DNA from: a virus
Direction: 5' to 3' (one strand)
Length of the DNA stretch: 28,274 nucleotides
IMG/VR virus record: IMGVR_UViG_3300027849_000047
Span: 1 to 28,274 of that record
In this document: in pieces, positions 1 through 6,062 of the stretch
Layout of the letters: the number at the start of each line of letters is the position of its first letter
Numbering within the stretch: the first letter of the stretch is position 1
The notes under the pieces: generated by a model
What the model saw: the letters and a program-made list of their open reading frames with translations, nothing else
Database searches by the model: none
Told to the model about the DNA's origin: nothing
Translations under genes and position numbers: made by a program

Positions 1-2
1 AT

Positions 3-191
3 GTTGATCAATCAGTTTCATTAAATTTAGCTTTTCCTAAAGAAGCAGAACCTAAGTTTATTAATAAAGTACATTTAGAAGCTTATGAGCAAGGAATTAA
101 GACTCTATATTATATGAGAACTGAATCAGTATTAAGAGGAGATATAGCGGCACAAGCAACCGATCCAGATTGCCAAGCATGTGATGGATAA
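3..191 (+). CDS. nrdA: Ribonucleoside-diphosphate reductase large (alpha) subunit, C-terminal end (partial)
   Basis: Open reading frame running in from the left edge and stopping at TAA 189-191; 62 codons are visible. The end reads KTLYYMRTESVLRGD, which matches the conserved C-terminal part of class I NrdA (the Tyr-Tyr pair and the R-x-E-S stretch), followed by a tail ending in CQACDG. In the family, a C-terminal cysteine pair shuttles electrons from thioredoxin or glutaredoxin to the active site, and this Cys-x-x-Cys pair fits that role. The enzyme reduces ribonucleotides to deoxyribonucleotides; phage-encoded copies supply dNTPs for replication. Only the tail is visible, so intactness and the subclass cannot be judged. 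A terminator at 253-294 closes the transcript. Confidence 0.75.
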   Translation, partial: VDQSVSLNLAFPKEAEPKFINKVHLEAYEQGIKTLYYMRTESVLRGDIAAQATDPDCQACDG

Positions 192-204
192 AAAACTGAA
201 ATAG

Positions 205-249
205 CCAACCTGAAATATGGTTGGATTTTAGGACCGTTTTAGTTAACGG
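205..249 (+). other. Two small hairpins in the nrdA 3' untranslated region
   Basis: Two short inverted repeats lie in tandem before the main terminator: CCAACC 205-210 with GGTTGG 219-224 (8-base loop), and CCGTT 234-238 with AACGG 245-249 (6-base loop). Neither has a T tract of its own. With the terminator stem they form three consecutive hairpins within about 85 bases, which could protect the 3' end or add pausing. The function is inferred. Confidence 0.4.
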
Positions 250-252
250 CAC

Positions 253-294
253 GGGGTAAGAAAAAGTTCGCTACTATTCTTACCCCATTTTTTT
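253..294 (+). terminator. Rho-independent terminator after nrdA
   Basis: A perfect 10-bp stem (GGGGTAAGAA 253-262 with TTCTTACCCC 277-286) and 14-base loop are followed after one A by seven T (288-294). It separates the reductase gene from the small accessory genes. Confidence 0.88.
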
Positions 295-296
295 GT

Positions 297-305
297 AGAT
301 ATATA
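297..305 (+). promoter_or_regulatory. AGATATATA motif (possible late promoter)
   Basis: AGATATATA directly follows the nrdA terminator and lies 6 bases before the ATG at 312. The same motif precedes most structural genes in the window. Here the spacing would give a leaderless or nearly leaderless transcript, so this copy is less sure than the others. Confidence 0.35.
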
Positions 306-311
306 GAGTAT

Positions 312-548
312 ATGAAATTTAACGATAGAGATTTAGATAGAATTATAGAAATGGCATGGGAGGATAGAACTCCATTTGAAGCTATTGAATTTCAATTCGG
401 TATTAAAGAAAATGATGTTAGAAAGATAATGAGATCTAACATGAAAGAATCTAGTTTTAAATTATGGAGAGAACGTGTTAAAGGTCGTAAGACTAAACAC
501 TTAAAGTCGAATCCATCAACAAGATTCAAATCACAAAATCAAAAATAA
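312..548 (+). CDS. DUF2805 / TIGR03643 family small protein
   Basis: 78 residues. The whole protein fits the DUF2805 (TIGR03643) pattern: an N-terminal RIIEMAWEDRTPFEAIEFQFG segment that looks like a helix-turn-helix, a middle with NDVRKIMR, and a basic C-terminal SSFKLWRERVKGRKTKH. The biochemical function of the family is not known to me; the helical N-terminus and basic tail suggest nucleic-acid binding, which is inference. From general knowledge the family is found mainly in Bacteroidota and some Cyanobacteria, so it hints at the host and looks like a gene taken from a cell. The stop TAA overlaps the next ATG by one base (TAATG), so the two genes are probably translationally coupled. No Shine-Dalgarno sequence precedes it. 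Confidence 0.8.
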   Translation: MKFNDRDLDRIIEMAWEDRTPFEAIEFQFGIKENDVRKIMRSNMKESSFKLWRERVKGRKTKHLKSNPSTRFKSQNQK

Positions 549-712
549 TGAAACACGTTAAATTATTTGAAGAATTCACGGCAAACAGAGTTATGTGTGA
601 TAACTGTGATTGGTCTTGGGAGATAGAAGATGGTGGAAAAGACGTTTTCATTTGCCATAAATGCGGCCATGATAATTCACCAGTTTTAGGAGAACTAAAT
701 AAAATAAAATAA
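548..712 (+). CDS. Small zinc-ribbon protein with MKHVKLFEEF N-terminus
   Basis: 54 residues, overlapping the previous stop by one base. Two cysteine pairs, CDNC (residues 17-20) and CHKC (36-39), spaced 15 residues apart form a compact zinc ribbon, with HD just after the second pair. The first ten residues, MKHVKLFEEF, closely resemble the start of the head-core protein at 15770 (MKHVKLFEQF) and partly the next gene (MKHIKDLNEW). In T4, internal head proteins carry a short N-terminal capsid-targeting sequence of similar character (Met-Lys, then aromatic and acidic residues), so this protein may be packaged into the head; that is inference. The zinc ribbon itself does not tell whether it binds DNA, RNA or protein. 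Confidence 0.7.
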   Translation: MKHVKLFEEFTANRVMCDNCDWSWEIEDGGKDVFICHKCGHDNSPVLGELNKIK

Positions 713-715
713 ATT

Positions 716-1045
716 ATGAAACACATTAAAGATTTAAACGAATGGCAAGACCATTTACAAATGCAAGCTGATCAAGCAGGCATGACTAAAGAAGAATGGA
801 TTGCAGCATACGGATCTAATATTCAAGGAGTTGACGAAGCAAACACAGATGGAACTATTTCAGATGATGAGGATGATGACTTAGAGAATTTACTAATGAG
901 TGTTGAATTTTCAACTAACGAATTAATTGACTATATTGAGAGTGAATCTCAAGAAGTTGGAGGACAATTCAGAGCACCTGGATATAAAGCTCAAGCTATT
1001 AAGCTTATGAAAGAAACTTTTAAAAGAAGAAAGTTTAAAATATAG
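716..1045 (+). CDS. Hypothetical protein with acidic centre and basic C-terminus
   Basis: 109 residues, three bases after the zinc-ribbon gene and probably on the same transcript. It starts MKHIKDLNEWQDH, related to the MKHVKLFE starts seen at 548 and 15770. Residues around 45-60 are very acidic (TISDDEDDDLENL), and the C-terminus is basic (KLMKETFKRRKFKI). I do not recognise a family. The shared N-terminus may be a head-targeting signal, but no [LI]-x-E|[AS] protease site follows it closely, which weakens that idea. Confidence 0.65.
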   Translation: MKHIKDLNEWQDHLQMQADQAGMTKEEWIAAYGSNIQGVDEANTDGTISDDEDDDLENLLMSVEFSTNELIDYIESESQEVGGQFRAPGYKAQAIKLMKETFKRRKFKI

Positions 1046-1052
1046 ATATATA
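1044..1052 (+). promoter_or_regulatory. AGATATATA motif (candidate late promoter)
   Basis: Exact copy of the motif that precedes the structural genes, overlapping the stop of the 716 gene and 56 bases before the ATG at 1109. The leader it would produce contains the 1070-1091 hairpin. Confidence 0.5.
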
Positions 1053-1069
1053 AATTAATTAACATATAG

Positions 1070-1091
1070 GTGTTTGTAAATAAACAAACAC
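1070..1091 (+). promoter_or_regulatory. 5' leader hairpin upstream of the 1109 gene
   Basis: Perfect 8-bp inverted repeat, GTGTTTGT 1070-1077 and ACAAACAC 1084-1091, with loop AAATAA. It lies between the AGATATATA motif and the ATG at 1109 and is followed by A-rich sequence rather than T, so it is not a terminator. It may stabilise the mRNA 5' end or affect translation. It also covers the GTG at 1070, an argument against that codon being the start. Confidence 0.5.
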
Positions 1092-1108
1092 AAAAAAATA
1101 ATAAGGTA

Positions 1109-1579
1109 ATGGCAAAAATATTTTACGTAGTAGAAAACACACCTGATTATGCTCAGGTAAATTTCTTTAAAACAGAAAAAGAGGCACTAGCATATGGAAT
1201 CTCTGAATTACCACAGTTCGACATGTATGGAGATCCAATGAATGACGAAGAGGCAGATGGTGAAGAATGGTATAATGGAGATAAATTAGATTTTAAAAAA
1301 GGAATCTTATTTTCAATAGAAGAAGCAGGTGTTAAGCTACAAGCAATGGAAGATGCTGATGCTAGGGAATACTCATTAGATCTAGAAGACAATGGTTCGA
1401 ACTGGGGTTCTGCTGTATTCTTTGAAGGTTTTGTAAAAGGAATGTACTGTTACTTAGGTCGCGATGTTACAGGTAAAGGTATGAAATGGAATTATACAGG
1501 TGATGGTATTAACGAAAATGAAGTTAAGAGTTCATTTAAATATATGCAAACATTTGAATCATTTACAAAAAATATGTAA
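1109..1579 (+). CDS. Hypothetical protein (156 aa)
   Basis: I chose the ATG at 1109 (MAKIFYVVENTPDY). A longer version could begin at GTG 1070, but that codon lies in a perfect hairpin and the 13 extra residues (FVNKQTQKNNKV) are low-complexity. The protein is acidic, with a DEEADGEEWYNGD stretch and several Gly/Asn/Trp turns, and ends KYMQTFESFTKNM. No known domain, signal peptide or membrane segment is visible. It is the last gene before a strong terminator and has its own candidate late promoter, so it may be a separately expressed late accessory protein. Function unknown. Confidence 0.65.
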   Translation: MAKIFYVVENTPDYAQVNFFKTEKEALAYGISELPQFDMYGDPMNDEEADGEEWYNGDKLDFKKGILFSIEEAGVKLQAMEDADAREYSLDLEDNGSNWGSAVFFEGFVKGMYCYLGRDVTGKGMKWNYTGDGINENEVKSSFKYMQTFESFTKNM

Positions 1580-1607
1580 AACAATTATTTCACCGCTACA
1601 CTACACT

Positions 1608-1635
1608 AAACCAGGACTACAATCCTGGTTTTTTT
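1608..1635 (+). terminator. Rho-independent terminator
   Basis: Stem AAACCAGGA 1608-1616 with TCCTGGTTT 1623-1631 and loop CTACAA, running straight into a T tract ending at 1635. It ends the accessory-gene unit just before the clamp promoter. Confidence 0.9.
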
Positions 1636-1639
1636 ATTT

Positions 1640-1669
1640 TTGAAACTTTTTACTTATTTTGTTTATAAT
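1640..1669 (+). promoter_or_regulatory. TTGAAAC-N17-TATAAT promoter of the clamp operon
   Basis: TTGAAAC 1640-1646, exactly 17 bases, TATAAT 1664-1669, then ACCTAAATA. The same arrangement recurs at 6013, 12608 and 21386. The gp45 ATG follows at 1699, giving a short AT-rich leader. It is sigma70-like and placed for early or middle expression of replication genes. Confidence 0.75.
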
Positions 1670-1698
1670 ACCTAAATATAATTAACAAATCTAAAAGT

Positions 1699-2451
1699 AT
1701 GAAAATTACAATTAACAAAGTAGATCAAAACAGTTTCACTAGCTTTATCAACAGATTAAAGGTTATTGATACATTCGTATACTTTAAAATTAAAGACGGT
1801 GTAGTTCAAGCTTCAGCTTACTTACCACAAAGAGATGCTGTAAAGCATCACAGAGTTCCAGTTGAACATATGTTCCAAATTGCTGAGCCAATTACAACTG
1901 AAAAAGAATTAAAGATCGCTTTCTTTGATGCAACTAAATTAACAGATGCATTTAAGCAATTCGAATATGATTCTATTCAAGGTGAAATTGAATTCATCGA
2001 AAACGCAGACGATTTTGTAGCAACATCATTTAGAATTTTTAATGACGAATTAGAAATTAACCTTGCATGTTCAGAACCATCTTTAGGATATAAAGATCTT
2101 ACAGATTCTCAAATTGCAACAATTTTCAATGTTGAAGAAGCAAACTATAAGTTTGACATGGATTTATCTACATTAAATAAAGTTAAATCTTTATTCGGAT
2201 TAGATAAAGAAGAAACTTTCTCAATCGAAGCAAACGGAAAGGGTGTTAAATTAACAGGTAATACTTATAACATGTTAGTTACTCCAGATTATGACGGAAA
2301 AGCAGGTGGAAAGGTTACACTATTCAAAAAATACTTAAATTTATTAGACAAAGAAGATTATACAGCTAACGTAATGGACAATAGAGTCGTGTTAAGATCA
2401 AATGAATCTGAAACACTATTAACAATTGCAACTTGCCAAACAGCTGAATAA
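1699..2451 (+). CDS. 45: Sliding clamp, gp45-like DNA polymerase processivity factor
   Basis: 250 residues, close to T4 gp45 (228). The sequence has the alternating beta/helix character of a clamp, including GVVQASAYLPQRDAVKHHR and repeated acidic strands, but no single diagnostic motif, so the call rests on length, character and context: it is the first gene of an operon with the polymerase C-terminal half and UvsX. gp45 forms a trimeric ring that tethers the polymerase and, in T4, also activates late transcription by binding gp55 and gp33. The clamp loader genes are elsewhere (21438 and 23676), unlike the compact T4 45-44-62 order. A strong promoter at 1640-1669 drives it. Confidence 0.72.
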   Translation: MKITINKVDQNSFTSFINRLKVIDTFVYFKIKDGVVQASAYLPQRDAVKHHRVPVEHMFQIAEPITTEKELKIAFFDATKLTDAFKQFEYDSIQGEIEFIENADDFVATSFRIFNDELEINLACSEPSLGYKDLTDSQIATIFNVEEANYKFDMDLSTLNKVKSLFGLDKEETFSIEANGKGVKLTGNTYNMLVTPDYDGKAGGKVTLFKKYLNLLDKEDYTANVMDNRVVLRSNESETLLTIATCQTAE

Positions 2452-2454
2452 CTT

Positions 2455-3654
2455 ATGTCGGATATAACACAACTACTAGAGAAGCCAGAATCTGAGCTTA
2501 GTGATGCTGAAGCAAAGGACCTTATCGAACACTATTCGATGATGTCTGCGAAATACACAGCGTATGAGCAAGCAGTTAAAGTAACATTAAACTCGATTTA
2601 TGGTGCCTTTGGAAACAAATGGTTTCACTTCTTCAATTTAGATATTGCAGAATCAATTACAATACAAGGTCAAGGAGCAATCCTTTATTCTGAGAAAATA
2701 TTGAATAAGTACTTTCAAGATTTCTGGATGAAAGATGTTGCAGTCCATGAATACTTCAATATTAAGGTAGTTAATAAACTTGTAAAACCATCAGTTGTTT
2801 ATATCGATACAGATTCTTGTTATGTCCAGTTTGAAGAAATGTATGAATCTATTGAATGGCTTGGAGAAAAGCTAACAATTGATAAGTTCATTATGAGACT
2901 ATATAATTTTAGAATCAAGGACTATATTACTAAGTGTATGGCAAAGTACGCTGAAACAACGAATACAGATAATTTCTTGTATTTTGATTTAGAGACTATT
3001 GCATACTCAGGTATTTGGTTAGCCAAAAAGAAATATTTACAAAACATTGCTTGGGAAGATAAACTTGATGAAGAAGATAGATATCCAACCTTATCTAAAA
3101 TAAAAACGATAGGGTTTGATACTATTCAAAGTTCAACTCCAGCAGTTGCTCGTAAGCATTTAACTGAAGCACTTAAATTAGTATTGTCTGAAAAGCCAAC
3201 ATCTGATTTACTTAAGAAATTAGTAGAGTATTTGAAAAAATGTAAGAAGGAGTTTAAGCTGGTTGACGTTGATCAGATTGCATTTAACAAAAGAACTAAT
3301 AATATTGAGAAGTATATCGTTGATGACACTATCGAGTTCCAGATTGGTTCTAAGTGTCCTCCTAATGTTAAAGCAGCAGGATTCTATAATTTCTTAATGA
3401 ATACCAATCCTAAATACAAGAATAAGTATAAAATGATTGGTAACGGTGAGAAGTTAAAGTTATACCACTGTAAACATACAACATGTGATATGTTCGCATA
3501 TATGCCAGGAGATCATCCATATGAGATAGCTCCAGAAATTGATTATGAACTTCAATTTGAAAAGAGTGTAATTGATCCTTTAAATAGAGTATTGAAAGCA
3601 TGCAGTCTACAGACACTAAACAGAAACTTAATTTATTCAACATCATTATTTTAA
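2455..3654 (+). CDS. 43: DNA polymerase gp43, C-terminal half (split family B polymerase)
   Basis: 399 residues. Family B motif B is at 41-50 (K-x-x-x-NSIYG) and motif C at 116-121 (YIDTDS, metal-binding Asp118 and Asp120). LAKKKYL in the middle fits the KKxY motif, and the rest has the length of palm plus thumb. The C-terminus, ending STSLF, resembles the clamp-binding tail of T4/RB69 polymerases. The 3'-5' exonuclease domain and motif A (DxxSLYP) are missing, and the start lies just before motif B; upstream is the complete clamp gene, so the N-terminal half is not adjacent and nothing in the window encodes it. The piece looks intact, with no decay. It presumably pairs with a separate N-terminal subunit. 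Start ATG is 3 bases after the clamp stop. Confidence 0.9.
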   Translation: MSDITQLLEKPESELSDAEAKDLIEHYSMMSAKYTAYEQAVKVTLNSIYGAFGNKWFHFFNLDIAESITIQGQGAILYSEKILNKYFQDFWMKDVAVHEYFNIKVVNKLVKPSVVYIDTDSCYVQFEEMYESIEWLGEKLTIDKFIMRLYNFRIKDYITKCMAKYAETTNTDNFLYFDLETIAYSGIWLAKKKYLQNIAWEDKLDEEDRYPTLSKIKTIGFDTIQSSTPAVARKHLTEALKLVLSEKPTSDLLKKLVEYLKKCKKEFKLVDVDQIAFNKRTNNIEKYIVDDTIEFQIGSKCPPNVKAAGFYNFLMNTNPKYKNKYKMIGNGEKLKLYHCKHTTCDMFAYMPGDHPYEIAPEIDYELQFEKSVIDPLNRVLKACSLQTLNRNLIYSTSLF

Positions 3655-3655
3655 T

Positions 3656-3847
3656 ATGAAACCAACATTTTACGAAACAGTAGTAGGTATTGTTAAATCA
3701 ACCCCTAATAATATGAGTTTAGGAGATTCAATTAGATCTTTGGTTAATAGGATAGAATCTGTCGTAGAACAACCAAATAAGGCTGTTACAAACCAACGAA
3801 CTATATTTGACGAAATAAAAGAAAGACAAGATGAACACAGATCCTAA
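3656..3847 (+). CDS. Small hypothetical protein (63 aa)
   Basis: 63 residues, starting one base after the polymerase stop and overlapping the next gene by 17 bases. Mostly helical and polar (SLGDSIRSLVNRIESVVEQPN, then FDEIKERQDEHRS). No recognised domain. Its place between polymerase and recombinase genes suggests co-expression with replication proteins; nothing further can be said. Confidence 0.6.
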   Translation: MKPTFYETVVGIVKSTPNNMSLGDSIRSLVNRIESVVEQPNKAVTNQRTIFDEIKERQDEHRS

Positions 3848-4028
3848 GAAATTAACTGAAAATTTATCAAAAGAACAATTAATAAAAGTTCAGAAGTATC
3901 AAGAAATTCATATGAGACTAAGATTACTTAAATCTCAAATGTCAGATATACAAGATGAAACTCACGATTTAATTGATGAACTTGATAAAATGAGAGTAAA
4001 AGAAAATAAAAACAAAGACAATGGCTAA
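3831..4028 (+). CDS. Small coiled-coil hypothetical protein (65 aa)
   Basis: 65 residues, highly charged and almost entirely helical, with a heptad-like run around residues 18-55 (LIKVQKYQEIHMRLRLLKSQ and on to LIDELDKM), so probably a short coiled coil. It overlaps the preceding gene by 17 bases and the uvsX start by 8, implying translational coupling. Family not recognised. It could be a small accessory factor for replication or recombination, but only its position suggests that. Confidence 0.6.
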   Translation: MNTDPKKLTENLSKEQLIKVQKYQEIHMRLRLLKSQMSDIQDETHDLIDELDKMRVKENKNKDNG

Positions 4029-5130
4029 AAAAGATTTTACATTTGACGATTTAAACAAGCAACTTGCTGACTTAAACCCGTTAGGATCTGTAATGGATCA
4101 ATCGAATTTCTCAGAAGTAACTGAGTGGATTCATACTGGAAACTATCACTTGAATGCATGTGTTAGCGGTTCCCTTTTTGGAGGATGGCCAAACAACAGA
4201 TCGTGTTCGGTTGCAGGTCCTTCAGGAACTGGTAAAACATTCCTTACATTAAACTCTGTAAGAGAAGCAATCAACATGGGTTATAGCATAATCTATTATG
4301 ATTCAGAAGCAGCTGTAGATAAAGAACAAATGATTAAGTTTGGTATTGATATTACTAAGGTAAATTATCAACCAATGAATACTGTTCAAGATTTCAGAAC
4401 TTCTATTACAACAATTACTCAAAAGATGCAAGAGATCAAAAGAAACGGAGGAAAGATTCCAAAGCTTATGATCATCTTAGATTCTGCAGGTAACTTGGCA
4501 ACAAGAAAAGAAATTGACGATGCGGCATCTGGTAGTGAAAAATCAGATATGACTCGTTCAAAGATCTTAAAATCTATATTTAGAATTATAATGACGCCAT
4601 TAGCAGATTTAAAGATTCCATTTATATTTACAAATCACACATACCAATCTCAATCGTTTATCCCAATGCAAATTGCAGGTGGAGGAACTGGTCCAGAATA
4701 TGCAGCATCAATAGTGCTTATGTTAGGAAAGGCACAGTTAAAGGACGGTGCTGATAAAGTTGGTATTATTGTAACTGCAAAACCTTCAAAGAATCGTTTC
4801 GCAAAACCAACTCCAATTAAATTCCACTTAAACTTTAGTGAAGGTATGAATCCTTATGTTGGATTAGAACAATATGCTACTTGGGATATTTGTGGAATTA
4901 CTAAAGGCTCAATTGAAAAAGGAAAGAAAGTTCCTAAGGCAACAGCAAGGGGATGGATTTGCGAACACTTAGATGAGGCAGTTCCAAATAAAGAATTCTT
5001 CACAGATAAGGTATTTACAAAAGAAGTATTAGAAAGAATTGAAATACATATTAAGCCTCTATTTAATTATAATTCAGAATCAAGCTCATTAGATATCGAA
5101 GAGATGTTAAACGATGCTGTAGAATCATAA
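4021..5130 (+). CDS. uvsX: UvsX, RecA-like recombinase
   Basis: 369 residues (T4 UvsX is about 390). Walker A is GPSGTGKT at 66-73; Walker B-like KLMIILDSAGNL follows about 80 residues later; a DMTRSKILKSIFR segment and FTNHTY (residues about 200-206) fit the RecA/UvsX core, as does the glycine-rich IAGGGTGPEYAAS loop. UvsX polymerises on single-stranded DNA and carries out strand exchange, which T4-like phages use for recombination-dependent replication and repair. The C-terminus is acidic (SLDIEEMLNDAVES), as in RecA-type proteins. Its stop overlaps the next start by one base. gp46 and gp47, which make the single-stranded ends it uses, are in the neighbouring operon. Confidence 0.93.
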   Translation: MAKKDFTFDDLNKQLADLNPLGSVMDQSNFSEVTEWIHTGNYHLNACVSGSLFGGWPNNRSCSVAGPSGTGKTFLTLNSVREAINMGYSIIYYDSEAAVDKEQMIKFGIDITKVNYQPMNTVQDFRTSITTITQKMQEIKRNGGKIPKLMIILDSAGNLATRKEIDDAASGSEKSDMTRSKILKSIFRIIMTPLADLKIPFIFTNHTYQSQSFIPMQIAGGGTGPEYAASIVLMLGKAQLKDGADKVGIIVTAKPSKNRFAKPTPIKFHLNFSEGMNPYVGLEQYATWDICGITKGSIEKGKKVPKATARGWICEHLDEAVPNKEFFTDKVFTKEVLERIEIHIKPLFNYNSESSSLDIEEMLNDAVES

Positions 5131-5441
5131 TGAAAGTAGATGTTCATAAAATGGTAGAAGATAAGCTACCTATAAAATATATCTTAGGCATACAGGAGAA
5201 GTTAGAAGCTTTTCCTGATGCTTTTGACATTTTATACATATTTATTAACGAAGCAGTTAAACGCCCTGATAGACAGAAGGAAACGTTTACTCGACATGCT
5301 TTAATGAAATACTTTTCTAAAGGAAATCATGATAATGCATCAGAAGGACTTAAGAAAGCGATTCAACTTGGATTAATAGAACAAACTAAGTTTGAAGAAG
5401 GAAAGGAAACATACGAAATAAAAATAAATCCATACATATGA
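5130..5441 (+). CDS. Hypothetical protein, possible winged helix (103 aa)
   Basis: 103 residues overlapping the uvsX stop by one base and the next start by 4 bases. The C-terminal half, TRHALMKYFSKGNHDNASEG then LKKAIQLGLIEQ, followed by a short beta pair (TKFEEGKETYEIKINPY), looks like a winged helix-turn-helix, suggesting DNA binding. In T4 the gene between uvsX and 41 is gene 40, but I see no clear similarity. The winged-helix call is my reading of the pattern and should be treated as tentative. Confidence 0.6.
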   Translation: MKVDVHKMVEDKLPIKYILGIQEKLEAFPDAFDILYIFINEAVKRPDRQKETFTRHALMKYFSKGNHDNASEGLKKAIQLGLIEQTKFEEGKETYEIKINPYI

Positions 5442-6010
5442 TAGCAGTATTTGACGACTTTATAAAAGACGAAAACTTATTAAAAGAAATAGCAGAAGCA
5501 GGTGATGGCTTTTTCTACCCTACTGGACAATATACTTATTGGAAAGGATGGTGGAGCAATGATCCTAAAAATGTTAAGCAAAAATTAATCAAATATATCT
5601 GGCATGATAAACTACCAGTTAATTTAACTGGAACGCTAGACGGATTCGAACATTGGACTGGAATTCAAAGAGCAGATCAAGATGGTCGTAGAAACTATTT
5701 GGAATTACATATAGATGATGATGTAATGTATCGTAAAGAAACAGGTGATAGAATTACACCGGTTTTAGGATGTGTATATTATCCTCCAGGTTTTGAATTT
5801 GAGGGTGGTGATTTACAAATATTTACAGATGGCGAAGGAAACCCACCGGAAATTATAAAAACTCGACCAAACAGATTAGTTATATTTAATCCAGGTGAAG
5901 TAGTTCACGGTGTTTCTGAGGTAACTGCAGGTATTAGAGGCGCTATTGCAATAAATGCATGGGATAAAGAACCATGGTCAGTTGGACAAGGTCATATTAT
6001 ACTAGAATAA
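5438..6010 (+). CDS. 2-oxoglutarate/Fe(II)-dependent oxygenase
   Basis: 190 residues. The double-stranded beta-helix metal site is complete: H91-x-D93 (in LELHIDDD), distal H157 (in GEVVHGVSEV) and the 2-oxoglutarate-binding R167 ten residues later. YYPPGFEFEGGDLQIF at about 114-129 is typical of the prolyl-4-hydroxylase-like branch. These enzymes couple decarboxylation of 2-oxoglutarate to hydroxylation of a protein, nucleic acid or small molecule; the substrate cannot be read here. T4-like phages of marine hosts often carry such genes with unknown targets. It lies in the replication operon, co-transcribed with uvsX, so a DNA, nucleotide or replication-protein target is possible. Overlaps the preceding gene by 4 bases. 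Confidence 0.87.
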   Translation: MIAVFDDFIKDENLLKEIAEAGDGFFYPTGQYTYWKGWWSNDPKNVKQKLIKYIWHDKLPVNLTGTLDGFEHWTGIQRADQDGRRNYLELHIDDDVMYRKETGDRITPVLGCVYYPPGFEFEGGDLQIFTDGEGNPPEIIKTRPNRLVIFNPGEVVHGVSEVTAGIRGAIAINAWDKEPWSVGQGHIILE

Positions 6011-6012
6011 GA

Positions 6013-6042
6013 TTGAAACAAATTAACATTTATCATTATAAT
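6013..6042 (+). promoter_or_regulatory. TTGAAAC-N17-TATAAT promoter of the helicase operon
   Basis: TTGAAAC 6013-6019, 17 bases, TATAAT 6037-6042, immediately after the oxygenase stop and 20 bases before the gp41 ATG. Same arrangement as at 1640, 12608 and 21386. TATAAATA at 6046-6053 falls in the region where transcription would start. Confidence 0.75.
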
Positions 6043-6062
6043 TAGTATAAATAAAACAATCT

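Noticed and set aside
526-726. Minus-strand 66-codon frame opposite the zinc-ribbon gene
   Set aside because: The + frame has paired CxxC motifs and a coupled start; the minus frame has no features.
1070-1108. GTG start giving a 169-residue protein at 1070
   Set aside because: The codon is inside a perfect hairpin and the extra residues are low-complexity; ATG 1109 with MAKI is better.
6046-6053. Exact TATAAATA, the T4 late promoter consensus, before gp41
   Set aside because: It lies only 9 bases before the ATG and in the start region of the TTGAAAC-N17-TATAAT promoter; gp41 is a replication gene. Other copies of that promoter have similar TAAATA at this place.
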